Notes under the pieces: generated by a model | Seen by the model: only the letters and a program-made list of their open reading frames with translations | Told to the model about the DNA's origin: nothing | Databases searched by the model: none | Program-made: the position numbers and the translations under genes | Shown: positions 50,201 to 60,829 of the stretch, in pieces | Layout: each line of letters starts with the position of its first letter | How positions within the stretch are numbered: position 1 is the first letter of the stretch | From: Nymphaea colorata | Taxonomy: Eukaryota; Streptophyta; Magnoliopsida; Nymphaeales; Nymphaeaceae | Direction: 5' to 3' | Assembly: GCF_008831285.2 (NCBI RefSeq) | Contig: NC_045147.1 | Location: 1,140,001-1,204,000 of the forward strand | DNA length: 64,000 nucleotides

Positions 50201-52244
50201 CTAACATCTTGTAGATTATTGTCAGGCCTGTGAAAAACTTACTAACTCAAAATCAGTAATACAAAAACAGAGTCTCAATGGCTAGGACCCATGTCTGCCA
50301 TGAAATATACTTGAATGTAAATATTAGGTGGCAGGATGCCTAAGTAGCATCTGATGCTTAGCAACGTGGGATGCCCATATCTGAGATCCTTTTAGCTTGG
50401 ATTTCCCTCATTAGAAGTGCAATAAATAGAAGGAATAAAAAGAAAAAAGACTGACAATAAGAGTGTTTTATCCTGATTTCACAAACTGACAAAGCTGATC
50501 CAAACAAAAAAAAAAGAAAAAAAAAGAAAAAAAAAGAAAAAAGAAAAGAAAAGAAAAGAAGGTTGAGACATGCTTCAAAAAACATGATAAATTTTTCTGT
50601 ACATTTTAAGGTTGGAACTTCTTGAAGAACAAGTGTTTATTTCAGGCTGTGAGTACCTTTGGCCATCAATAGTTGGCTTGGTTACCAGATGTAGCTGATT
50701 TTCAAAAGATACTAAAATGTGCCTGCTCATTTTCGTATGTCCAATCTACATTCTTACGTACACTCCAAGATATACTGCTTATTCATTTCCATATGTTTGC
50801 ATGTGTCTGCGCATGCATGTAAATATGCACATATTGACTATGCTTATACATACGGAGCTGGAATAGAAGCAGGAAAAAGGAACACCAACAACCATATATG
50901 TCGAGTAAAATATGTGATGTTAAAAATATTAAGAGTGATTCAAAGGTGAGGAGATATCCTGTAGGGCTCCCATTCTTCAACCACCTCATTCTCATTTTTT
51001 GTGTCGCTGCCTCAAGAAGGAAAAATGGGGAATACATACGTTTTCAATGTAAAAAGGTGGAGAGTGTCAGGAGATACCCAGCTTCAATGTTGAATAGGAT
51101 ATCTACAAGGAGACATGTTGTATGATTTTCATGAAATGCACAGACATTGTACATTTTGTTCTGGTTCAAGTGCAATTCTATCTGTGTAAAGTCTTGTCAC
51201 TAAAACCCAGTTTTTAGTGTGTTTTCCTTCCAGTTTGTGGTCTTTCACTAGGAAGGGCCATCCTTATATAAGGTTTCAACATTCACTTCATCAACTAATC
51301 ATGCTTCCTGCTTGGCATCTTGGTCTTCCATAGCTTATGATGTAGATGAAGACCATGATTCACATAGTATAAGCCTAATTCTCATTTATGAAGTTACTCA
51401 AAATGACATTAAGCATACTTTTTGCATACATGAAGAAGGCCAACTAGATTCCTTGGAGAAACTAGTATACAAGAGCCGCTCATATGTGAAGACATTACTG
51501 TAGAAAAATTGCCTGTTGATGGGAAAGATTTTCCAGTGCCAATGCATGTACTGATAGTATGACGTAAAGAAATAATTTCACTAACCTCTGAACAACACAG
51601 TGCTTTAAAATGGAGACAAACTATGGATAACAGGACAAGTAATAGCTTTCAGTCACCTTAGCTTTTCTCGAGCCATGCAACCTAGGTAAACATTGCATAT
51701 CGGGCAAGAATATGTCTCATCCTCCTCAAGCTTTTGATATATACATTCTCTGCAAACTATGCAAGAAAAGCCAAAGATAAAGATTATTTCCAAACTGAAA
51801 AGGAGAGAGGAAACTATTTATGAACCAGCCATATTAGCATCATCAGTATAACATGGAAACATATAATATCAAAAGCACTCACAGAGTAGAAAGGTTGCTG
51901 AATATAACTGTGAAGAACCTAATTAAGTAAAAAGGTGGAAATCTGAACGAAACACCATACAAGCATGCATTCATTAAGAATTAGACAAGGAAACATATAT
52001 AGAACCAGGAAACATGACATATTCCAGGCAGACACAATTGAAACATCACTTTAAAGGCCCTAATAAAATGTCATGCACGAAAACAAATTTATCAGATAAT
52101 ATAGAAAAAGTCAATGGAAGAATCCTTACATGTGTGAAGGCATACACAAATTGTTGTCGCATCCCTCAAAAGATTCAAACAAAGAGGACAAGTCAAACAC
52201 TCCGCAAGTAGGCTTCTTTTAACTTTAGCATATTGATTTGCCAT
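47276..52244 (-). CDS. DRIP: DRIP-like RING E3 ubiquitin ligase, 7 coding exons
   Basis: I rebuilt the coding exons from splice sites: 52244-52130, 51756-51657, 50227-49921, 49785-49358, 49224-49177, 48793-48721 and 47458-47276 (TAA stop). All introns are GT-AG, phases agree throughout, and the total is 417 residues, close to the roughly 420 usual for DRIP1/DRIP2. The start begins MANQYAKVKR, aligning with the family's N-terminal VKVKRE-type segment. A C3HC4 RING lies at residues 19-59 with all ligands present (C19, C22, C35, H37, C40, C43, C56, C59). It is followed by the family signature REKLRPDNNLQDVR and a basic KIFPLKKLK stretch. The middle is low-complexity and basic. The C-terminus from about residue 305 (RPVWFALFARED, IPKCYIRIKDGNIPVSYVKQ, DYVMVLNYSRKPA) is the RAWUL ubiquitin-like domain of Polycomb-RING proteins. 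In Arabidopsis DRIPs ubiquitinate DREB2A in the nucleus and restrain drought responses; that role is inferred here from family membership. The family call is firm; exact splice edges were not tested against transcripts. Confidence 0.9.
50506..50563. repeat. Poly-A/AAAAG tract in DRIP intron 2
   Basis: A run of A with regular G (AAAAG, AAAAAAAG units) inside the intron between the second and third coding exons. Confidence 0.9.
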
Positions 52245-54800
52245 ATTTGTTTTATCAACACATATCAATCATTGCACAGCAAGAATTTTGACGGTCCCCT
52301 GAAAGTGTACAACCTGCAACATAAATGGGAGATAGGGTATTATCGTCAAAGCAATACAACTGCACCAAAAAGGAGGCAACTTGCATGTCTCTTGCTTTGC
52401 AAGACGAAGGTTATCTATACCACTATCTTTTGTTCAGTTGCCCTTTCCATTAGATGAAGAAATGAATCTTACAGTAAGCGCATGATAAAGAAAAAAAAAA
52501 AAAACCAGATGATATATCTGGATGGTAAAAGTGCACAACCCCGGCCAGTGGATTTAGGTATAGAAGAAAACAAGCTAGAGTAAATGTTTAAGCATTCAAC
52601 TCAACCATAACCACTGGATAGCCTTTTTCCACACAGCAATAAGTTAGAACCTGGAAATGAGCATTCTAAGCACATATACCAACTAAAAATGAAGCACCAT
52701 TCTTTGCTAATAAGTACATCCCATGTACTATTCTACAGAAGGCATCAAATTTGACAGATATAAGCCATATTTAAGCTTTCATTGACAACACAACCCCTCT
52801 AGCGGTCATCTAAGCATTTAACCTTCTTAGACTAACAGACGCCTTACTTTGAAGTGGAGAAAGCGAAAAGTGTTAAATGATTTCCCACTATCAGAAAAAA
52901 TACCGTCTTATTTAGCCTTCAGCAAATATCCAAATTATAGTTTAAGGGAAAAGAAAGCCTGAAGGGGAGTTACATCTTGTTCAGAAGACATTTGAAGGTT
53001 CATAAATCAACTGATGATAGATGTAGAAGGAAGTGGACTGTGCATAAGATGCCGCCATGAACATAGAACAGACACAAATCTTTGGTGATGGAGTGGCCTA
53101 ATAGTAAAATGGAGGTATTTTACTATGGGAACAGTGGCTAAGCCTTTGAATCACGTAACATTGAGAAGCCAACAAAAGGGCAGAAGGAGCACGATTAAAA
53201 TCAAGGCAGGAACGGGTAATATGCATAATGCAGAATTTGATGTCTCTGGATAAGTCTTGAGAGCTTTTCAGTAAGGTCATGGATCTAGACAAAAGCAAAA
53301 AAAAAAAAAGAAAGAAAGACAAGAAAAGTGTTTTTGAAGAATAAAAAGACCCGGAAATTAGACATTCAAAGATATTTGTCTTTTACATTGCTATCATGAA
53401 ACTGTAAAATGTCAATTTAATTAGAAAGAAGATAAAATACTGCAACTTAACACAAGGAGGAGAGTCGATAACAGACCCAGCCAACCACTGAACCGAAAGA
53501 TTCGCAGAAAATTCTACTACTTTCGGGGCGATAACAATTGCAGCAGAAAAGACAGCCCATTATCTTCCGGGATGTAAAGATAAAATAAGAGTCTCCCTGA
53601 ACCATCCGCCCTTTAGCTCAAGCGAAATGATGTCCATTTCACAGGGATAAATTTCAACTGGACCAAGTGTGCAGCAAGCCAAGTGAACCAGATAAGAAAA
53701 ACACCGCCCTCTCAGTGTTTACTTAAAATACCGATACTCGTCTTCGTCCATCAAGTCGATGACAATTTCAAGGACTTCCAACTCTCATGCTCCAACATCA
53801 ACCTCCCCAAAACCACCCAACCTTCTTTCCAGATATACAATTCGCCGTCTTCACTAGCTTGCAGACAGCCAACAAGCTAATTGAAAGCCCAGCAATAGTC
53901 CAATTCTCTCAATCGCTACCAACTAAAAACCTCACAACCGCTGGCACTGGGAGATAAAACCCAACACCACCTCACCACAGTGAGGAATGAGGATCACATA
54001 TCTCATAGTTAATGCAGAGGCGGGAAGCCTGAACAAGCGACAGAACGGACCGCTTCATGAACTAATTCCATTCCACACAATTGCAACGGTACAAAGATTC
54101 AAACTTCGAGATAAACGAAAAGCAGGGAAAAAAACCAATCTGCATGGTGAACTCGAAGAACATGAGCAACATGCCCACAACTGGTGAAGCTCTATGGCAA
54201 CAAACACGCAAGGGAGTACGAAAAACAAGGCACACTTCGGTTTCTCTCACCCCATTATCGACTCCGAAGAAAAAACCAAGACAATGAACTATGAGGCCGA
54301 CTAAATCGCTCTTGCAAGTTTCTTAAGAGATTCCCCAACTCTGGCAAGCTCAAATTGCGTCAATTTCTGTGAAATCTCGGCAGCAGCCGGCAGAGGATTG
54401 CGTCGCCGCGCCGGATCGATCTCCGTCGGCTGGGAGCTCTGCATCTCTCTGCCCGACGAGCCTCGAACACAAGGCAGCGAGAGAATACACATCTCTCTTT
54501 CTCTCCCTCTCGCTGTCTCTTTCTAACACACACACGCACACACATAACGAACGAACAAGGAAATACAGAAACGACACACAGGAGAAGGAAGAAGAAGAGA
54601 ATGGGAGGGAGATCGAAGGAGGAGGAGAGAAGTGGGGGTGGAGGGATCTTTTCGTTCTACGTACCTCGCGAGGATGGAAGCCGCCGCCGTCGCTCCTTCT
54701 CTCTCTCTCGCTCTGCCTTTGCGTCAAAAAGGGCAGGAGGAAGGACGTAGTTGGGGATCGGGAGATCACGTTTCCATGCAGCAGCGGCACAAAGGAAGGA
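52245..54800 (-). other. Probable 5' UTR of the DRIP gene with a long leader intron
   Basis: Just upstream of the DRIP start codon a good acceptor (TTATGTTGCAG) at 52314 would open a 5'-UTR exon 52313-52245. The best matching donor upstream is CGCGAG/GTACGT, placing the end of a non-coding first exon at 54665, in a GC- and CT-rich, promoter-proximal stretch reaching about 54800. This implies a leader intron of about 2.35 kb. Such 5'-UTR introns are common in plant regulatory genes. The pairing is inference; the sequence between holds no coding exon that I recognise. Confidence 0.45.
54301..54492 (-). CDS. Small hypothetical ORF (63 aa) in the DRIP leader region
   Basis: A 63-residue ORF, or 47 residues from an internal Met (MQSSQPTEIDPARRR), ends at a TAG at 54301. 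Its second half looks like an amphipathic helix (EISQKLTQFELARVGESLKK). It lies inside the proposed first intron of the DRIP leader, or in exon 1 if the 54665 donor is not used, in which case it would be an upstream ORF. I do not recognise the product. The sequence is GC-rich compared with its surroundings, as expected near a transcription start, which alone can open reading frames. It could be a real micropeptide, an upstream ORF or chance. Confidence 0.25.
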   Translation of the reverse strand: MCILSLPCVRGSSGREMQSSQPTEIDPARRRNPLPAAAEISQKLTQFELARVGESLKKLARAI

Positions 54801-55171
54801 AGAAGAGAGGAAACATGAAAAGTCAGACCTTAGACTTAAAAACCCCCTTCGCTCCTCTTCCCTTCTACTTCTCTCTTGTTGGATTTGGTCCTTTGCATTG
54901 TCCGTTTGTGTTGGTAGCGTCCGACTTATCCTTCTTCCTAACGTCGGGATGACGGCACGAGGAGCCGTCAGCCCAGCCGCTATCGATCCTACAATATTAA
55001 CTACAAAACCGAAAAACAAGTTGTTCGTAAAATTCAGAAAGAATTTTCGTTTACCTTGTAAAATTTTGCTCACGATTACAATAATATTGTGATCACCTTT
55101 TTTTCCTCCCTTCGACTTTTCTTGGCAACCAATTTAGGAGCTTTAGTTTGACAAATCGGACCGCCTAAGAG

Positions 55172-55342
55172 CGTGGCGGAACCACGTTCTAGCTGCCCAC
55201 AAAATTTATTTTATTTCCATATGAAAACTTCATTGATTTTCAACTTTTTACATATAAGTATTTCTTCAAGTTGGTAAACTTAGAGTATCTCTCAACCAGA
55301 AATTTCTAACTACTCTACCAGAAATTTCTAACTCTGCCACAG
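55172..55342. mobile_element. hAT miniature element related to 45393-45545
   Basis: Begins CGTGGCGGAACCACG, ends AACTCTGCCACAG. Target duplication is CCTAAGAG/CCTAAGAA (7 of 8). The interior (TTCATTGATTTTCAACTTTT) matches the element near 43753-43930. The last 25 bases are duplicated (CCAGAAATTTCTAACT twice). Confidence 0.75.
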
Positions 55343-55534
55343 CCTAAGAATGCATGGCTCACCATCCTAGTCGCCCATGAGGTGAAAAAAAGAAACGAAA
55401 AGTCTATTGCTAGCGCCCCAGTAGGTCCAACTAGGATTTAGAATGGAATAAAAAGAGTTTTCAACTAGAAACTAAGCTCATACTTCGTTGGTTTTAATTC
55501 ACTCTAACAAGCCAATAAGTTGAATGTAGTGAGG

Positions 55535-55660
55535 GAGCCAAGATTTGTCTTAAAGAGGACCCACATATAGCTTTTTAAAATTCGAAACTAAAATTTTTGG
55601 AACATGAAATAGTGGCCCCCGGACGGCATGCCCCCTGCCAAGCCTCTGGTTCGATGGACT
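55535..55660. repeat. Fragment of the dispersed Tip100-like repeat
   Basis: GGGAGCCAAGATTTGTC at the left, AAAATTTTTGGAACATGAAA inside, and CCCCCTGCCAAGCCTCTGG at the right. Confidence 0.45.
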
Positions 55661-55788
55661 CAATAAGACTAGTTAACCGTGAGTTTGTGTTTCTTCAATT
55701 TTTACTTATTTATGTTGGTCAAATGAAATATATATAAATTCTATTCACTTTACGTGCTTACCATGCCCAATCTTTTGGAAAGAAGTGC

Positions 55789-55792
<4 letters not shown>

Positions 55793-55830
<38 letters not shown>
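55793..55830. repeat. (TA)n microsatellite
   Basis: About 37 bases of TA. Confidence 0.95.
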
Positions 55831-55835
<5 letters not shown>

Positions 55836-57289
55836 TGTCGCATCATACAATCCAGTGAATTGCGATTTCCGTGGCACATGTTACACGCATATCTGCACCA
55901 CAAAGAAGCTAAATAATTCGATCTTTGATGCAAGTTTTTTTCCTGTCACTGATGCAGATGAAGTCGAAACCTCATTCTCCGATGCAAGTTACTAAAGACA
56001 CAAGAAAGTGTGCATGACTATGCCTGCCATCAGAAAATTCTCAAGAACGCGGGAATTTCCTATGAATTTTCTCAAAACGATATCGTTTCCATGAAAATTC
56101 ATTGATAAGTTATGCACTCTTCACCAACACTGTTCACTGCTTACGCTACAACTGGCCATCTCTTTCCAGCTGCCGTTGCTCGCCATGGAAGAATAAACAT
56201 GTCCTAATTGCTGCAATCACAGGTTCTGATCTAAGTTATTCGTTGATCACCTCATTTAACAATTGTTCAATCATGTTCTCCAACTGTCCACCCCAATATC
56301 TCTCTCCCCCACACCATAAAGAGGAAGAGGATGACTCTCCCATTTGCTATTTCAAGGCGTCCAAACGACGAGGCATACTTCTAGACTGTATCAGGCATAG
56401 AACTCTCTAATATCCTTTGAAATCCCTCGATTGTTGGAACTAGGGAAGTCAATGGTTTGGATTCCAATCGGATGTACTCTTAGTCATATTCATTTTTTCT
56501 GATATTCATATGTTTGTATTTGAGTATGAACAATGAAAAGTCATATCCAAATCTGAATCCAAAATCTGATTTCACAATCCACATCTATGATTTTTACTTT
56601 CACATCCAAATCCAAATCCGAATTTTAGACTGAATATGGCCGATTTTCAAAATGTAAGGGCGATGAATATAGGTATTGTTTAAAATTAAATCCAGTTATA
56701 ATCCAAATATGATCAGTATTTATGTATATTTGAATCTGATTGGATGCCATCTCTTAAATCTGAATCCGATCCGATTTCTTAATCATATATTAATTTTTTT
56801 CCATATCTGATTTTTTTGGAACAATTTGGTCGAATATCCTATCCAAATCGAACATGCTGACTTCCCTATCAAGGACTTTGCAGGCCTTGTTGATAATCAA
56901 TTCCAACTGCTATCTGCACACCATAAAACCACTATCGACTTTGAATTCATTCAGTGCCATTCATCTTTTGTGAGCAGCTGTGGGGGGTTTCGGTGGATGT
57001 TTGGCTTCCTTTCCTTCCTTTTGTGCTCAGCTTAACACCTTCATCAAAAAATGTTCACCTACTACTACTGCCCTATCTCTGGCTGCTCTCCTCCCTTGTG
57101 GTGTTCGATGTGACAGAGGGCTACTATTATGTAGGTTATGCCTGTAGGAACAACGAGAAGCTTTTGCTCTTGCTAACACATCTTCTAGTGTATCGGTTTC
57201 GATTTGATTGTAACTGATTACATTTTAAGGTATTGTGGCTGATTATTTTTTGTACGTAAAAGGCATTGATAGGACACAAAACATTATCA
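55831..57289. other. No gene seen outside the miniature element
   Basis: Frames at 56102-56410 and 56826-57217 are not supported by motifs or splice sites. Confidence 0.4.
56441..56868. mobile_element. Miniature element of the GATGTCAATG-like family
   Basis: Inverted ends TAGGGAAGTCAATGG and CATGCTGACTTCCCTA, with interior TCCAAATCTGAATCC / TGATTTCACAATCC motifs related to the 21646 copy. No convincing target duplication. Confidence 0.55.
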
Positions 57290-57520
57290 ATTAAAAGGTT
57301 TTGCTAAGGTAGATCAATTTGAGGATTATCTATGTTTGTTTGTATTATGTATATTATTGTACTAAGATAGGTCGACTTGGGAAATACCCCTTATTTGTTG
57401 GCATTGTTTTGATGGTTTTGCTAGGACAAGTCAATTTCAGGATTATCCATTGTTTGGTTAAGGCAGATTGATTTGAGGATTCCCTATATTTGTTTGAGTT
57501 GCCTTGACTTTTTGGTAAGA
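57290..57520. repeat. Degenerate repeat of about 60-75 bp
   Basis: Three to four units based on AAGGTAGATCAATTTGAGGATTA-like and TGTTTGTTTG sequences with substitutions and length changes. Confidence 0.5.
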
Positions 57521-57555
57521 TTTTTGTGATCATGTCCATAAAAGTTAATATATTA

Positions 57556-58984
57556 GGGCTTGTTTGAAGGCCACAGACAAAAGTTCATTGGATAAAAATC
57601 TATGGATTTTAATCCATGGAATAATTACCAAGAGATAATTGTCTATACATAAGATTTTTGTTTAGCGTATGATGGGCAGGGATTAAAATCCCTGAAATAA
57701 TGTCTACCATGTGCTGGAACTGGATTAAAATCCGTGGACAAAAAAAATATCCATTGCAAAAATTGACTTCCCTACATGGTAGGCTAAAAATAAAAAATCG
57801 GCCTCATACATAGTAACCTGGCCATTATTCCAACCATGTTTGATCTGTTCAAACTCTTCAATAAGGGGAATATGCAGAAACACGTTTTCTTCTTAACTAA
57901 AGCCATTGAGAGAAGACACTGCAGAAATAATGGAGGTGGATTTCATAAAAGGGAACCACTAGATATGGTAAGAAGTGATTTAAACATGAAAAAACCATTC
58001 TATTGCTTACATAAGTTGCTTGGAGATGCATAAATCACAGGTCCATCAAGACAAAATCTTTCAAATTGAATGCTGCATATGATCCTAGAGACAACAACAT
58101 CCTTTAAATGGTACTAACTATTAAATGCTAACTACTGAAAATTTGTTAAGGAACCAAAGAACGTGTAGATTAGGTTAGCAAGATTAAAATGTGAACATTG
58201 AGGAAAATTTTGCTGTATTAGAGGGAAATGGAGACCGGTCTGTTGTTCCAAACCATCGTGGAAGCGGGCCTTTCCTTCTTTTTTCAAGTCTCGTGACGAA
58301 AAATGTTAATACTTTTCTTAGACCTGCTTCTTTGAATTTTGAATAGATCTCAGGCGCAAAACATGTGCAGTATATAAAATATATGTTAGAAAATCAAAAC
58401 AAAACAGTTCTGTCATGAAATTAATTTATTTAAAATGTGATATTTAAAGGCTAACTTGTAACATTTTGAAAATATCATGTGACCAACAATACTTAGTAAC
58501 CATTCTCAAGCAGTTTCATGTGGAAGAGACCAACCGACTGAAACTTGAGGGGGAAACAAGGAAGGCAGTGACCACCTCCTTCAACTGGCTGAGAAACGAG
58601 CAGAGAATGGGGAAGCTTGCTTTGCTGCAAAGAATGAAGAAGAAGGCAGTGACCACCTCCTTCAACTGCCAAAGAATGGAGAAGGCTGTGGCCACCTACT
58701 TCGACCGGACAAAAGAGAGTATCGGCAGGGGGGCGAGAAAGCATGAGAAAACTTGCAGCTTTTGGAAGAAAACTTGCAGCATTGACGAGAAGAAGAGGGA
58801 TAAGAGAGAGAAATGGCTTCAGTCCTAACATGCAGAAAAAGTACCCACGGATAAAAGTCTGTATTTTGGGTTCATCCATGAAGGATTTTTCACCCACGTG
58901 TAATGGGTCACAGATAAAATTCAAAAACATAGACATTTGTCTATGCTTCACAGTAAAATCGATCTTTGGCAGTCGAACACTCCC
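57556..58984. mobile_element. Harbinger-like inverted-end element, 1.43 kb
   Basis: Flanked by TTA on both sides (57553-57555 and 58985-58987), the target duplication of PIF/Harbinger elements. Inverted ends GGGCTTGTTTGAAGGCCA and (reverse strand) GGGAGTGTTCGACTGCCA match at about two thirds of positions. GGGCTTGTTTG resembles Tourist ends. No transposase seen. Inside, a 26-base GAAGGCAGTGACCACC block occurs three times (58561, 58642, 58681). Confidence 0.5.
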
Positions 58985-59104
58985 TTAGTTTGATGGCAAG
59001 GTAAAAAATTGAGCGGTAAATTTAGCAATGCAAAAAGTTTAAGAAAAACATTTGCTTTTTCCTTTTCCAGACCATGTTTGATGGCAAAGAAGTTTTTTAC
59101 TGGG

Positions 59105-59178
59105 TAAAATTTAACTAAGTTTGGTGCATAGGACAAAATTGTAAAATTTAACTAAGTTTGGTGCATAGGACAAAATTA
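59105..59178. repeat. 37-bp tandem duplication
   Basis: TAAAATTTAACTAAGTTTGG... at 59105 and again at 59142, essentially identical. Confidence 0.9.
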
Positions 59179-59544
59179 ACACAGACAAAAGGCATGATTT
59201 TGAGAGCTTTCAACACTTGCATCTGTCAAAATTTTATCTTAGCTGAACAACAATTTCATTTGACAAGAGATTAAGATGACCTAGTTAGTAATAGGCATGG
59301 GCAATGTTCCAATCTGGACTCATTACAAGAAGCACAATGGCAAACACATAATTGTAGTATTAAAAGTATACAAATTGATATATACCACACAACAGAAAAC
59401 CTGCGAAGATTTTTTTTATGCCATCTTCTATGGGAATTGCATTTCTTCAGAAGTTTGACGTTTATGTTTATCAGAAACACCTACTGGTAGTCGTACATGT
59501 TAACAGAAATATCAAGAAGACTCTCAAAGTGAATTACTTGGAAG

Positions 59545-59664
59545 ATGAAAAGTCATGTCTCTTGAGGAATGAAAAGTCATGTCTGTTGGGAGATGAAAAG
59601 TCATGTCTCTTGAAGGATGAAAAGTCATGTCTATTGAAAGATGAAAAGTCATGTCACTTGGGAA
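59545..59664 (+). promoter_or_regulatory. 24-bp x5 tandem array upstream of the LTR TATA box
   Basis: Five units of 24 bases start at 59545, 59569, 59593, 59617 and 59641, each beginning ATGAAAAGTCATGTC. The array ends 26 bases before the TATA box, where U3 enhancers of elicitor-responsive plant copia elements (Tnt1, Tto1) sit. The reverse strand of each unit carries TGAC, the W-box core. Regulatory role is inference; a further partial unit lies at 59774. Confidence 0.6.
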
Positions 59665-59690
59665 TTAGAGACCCCTTTATGTATCTCCTC

Positions 59691-59698
59691 TATATAAA
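59691..59698 (+). promoter_or_regulatory. TATA box in the copia LTR
   Basis: TATATAAA within CTCTATATAAAGG, downstream of the 24-bp array and about 120 bases before the LTR end. It is a well-formed plant TATA box. Confidence 0.65.
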
Positions 59699-59818
59699 GG
59701 AACCTCACTACCAAAGGCAAGCATGCAAGAAATGATAGAGCAGTGGACATAGGCCTATTGGCTGAACCACTTTAAAAGTCATGTCCCTTTAATTATTTTT
59801 TCATTTTGATTTCTAACC

Positions 59819-59829
59819 TAGTATCAGAG
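59819..59829 (+). other. Primer-binding site of the second copia element
   Basis: TAGTATCAGAG, one change from TGGTATCAGAG, the initiator Met-tRNA primer site; directly after the LTR end. Confidence 0.75.
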
Positions 59830-59898
59830 TTGCTGATCCTTATTAGTACTGCTGCTAGATCCTAAGGATTACATCTTGTATTGGGGCTTTTCATTCTC

Positions 59899-60815
59899 AT
59901 GGCAAATCAAGAAGCAATATCAAATACGAGAGTCAACTCTGATACGGGTATGAATTTTCTTACTTCTCTTCTTCAGTATCCAAGCAATTTATAGTATTTC
60001 TTCACGATCAAGTTAAATGCTGAAAATTATCTTATTTGAAAATCTCAATCACACCAATCTTGATCTTATTTGATTTTATGGGATATATTGATGGAAGCAA
60101 ACCTGCTCCGTCAATGTTTAGATTTGGAACAACTGAAATTAGCCCAGAATATATTGAATGGCTGAGAAATGATCAGTTACTTTTGAGTTGGATTAAGTCC
60201 TCTCTATCTGAAGCAATACGTACCCAAATTATTGGTTTAAAAACGTCTCTAGAGGTTTGGAGTGCTCTTAAGTAGTCCTATGCTGCTCAATCTATGGCTC
60301 AAATAATGCAGTTAAAATCACAGTTTCAAGATTTGAAAAAGGGGTTCAGTTTTATGGATGTTTATATAAACAAAGCAAAAGCTATTGCTCATCAACTAGC
60401 CATTGCATCCAAACCTGTTGATGAAGATGATCTTGTTCTTCAAATTCTTAAAGGATTGCTAAATGAATATCTTGCTTTTAAAGTCAGCATGGAAACTCGA
60501 AAGGATTCTGTCTCTTTGAATGAACTTCATGGGCTTCTTCTCATACAAGAAGCCAACTTAAAAGAAGATGATTCTCAAACTTTTGAATCTATTATGTCTA
60601 TTGCAAATATTGTCTCAAAACATGTTTACAATAAGCAAATCAACTATAGAGGTCATGGTAGATACAACTACCAATCTAGAAGAGGAGTCCGAAAAAGTGA
60701 GCAATACAAAGGTGATCGTCTTGTGTGCCAAGTATGTGGAAAAGTTGGTCGTATTGCAAAGTTTTGTTGGTCATATAGACAACGTCTCCTCAAGCATATC
60801 ATGCAGTTCTTCTAG
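59899..60815 (+). pseudogene. Copia gag remnant
   Basis: Starts at ATG 59899 (MANQEAIS). It shows the copia gag landmark KLNAENYL followed by TGA where Trp is usual, then shifts frame and runs through FMGYIDGSKPAPS, an in-frame TAG after EVWSALK, and the helical gag region (LKSQFQDLKKG, QILKGLLNEYLAF). The zinc knuckle CQVCGKVGRIAKFC has Arg in place of the zinc-binding His. A stop follows at 60813. Confidence 0.85.
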
Positions 60816-60829
60816 CACTTTGAATCAAG

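Larger units (their letters stand above)
59498..59818 (+). repeat. 5' LTR of the second copia element
   Basis: Placed from TGTTAACAG (matching the TGT after the polypurine tract) to TCTAACC just before the primer site, about 321 bases; inverted termini TGTTA/TAAC(A to C). It contains the 24-bp x5 array (59545-59664) and a TATA box (TATATAAA, 59691-59698). The left edge is inferred because the 3' LTR lies outside the window. Confidence 0.6.

Noticed and set aside
54369-55092. Overlapping long frames on both strands (138-149 codons)
   Set aside because: Caused by GA/CT-rich, stop-poor leader sequence. No domains, and frames overlap each other.
58493-58951. 152-codon minus-strand frame
   Set aside because: It runs through the triple 26-bp block in both directions; no recognised domain, and it lies inside a probable transposon.
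59418-59735. 105-codon frame with DEKSCLLK repeats
   Set aside because: The peptide repeat is the translation of the 24-bp LTR array, not a gene.
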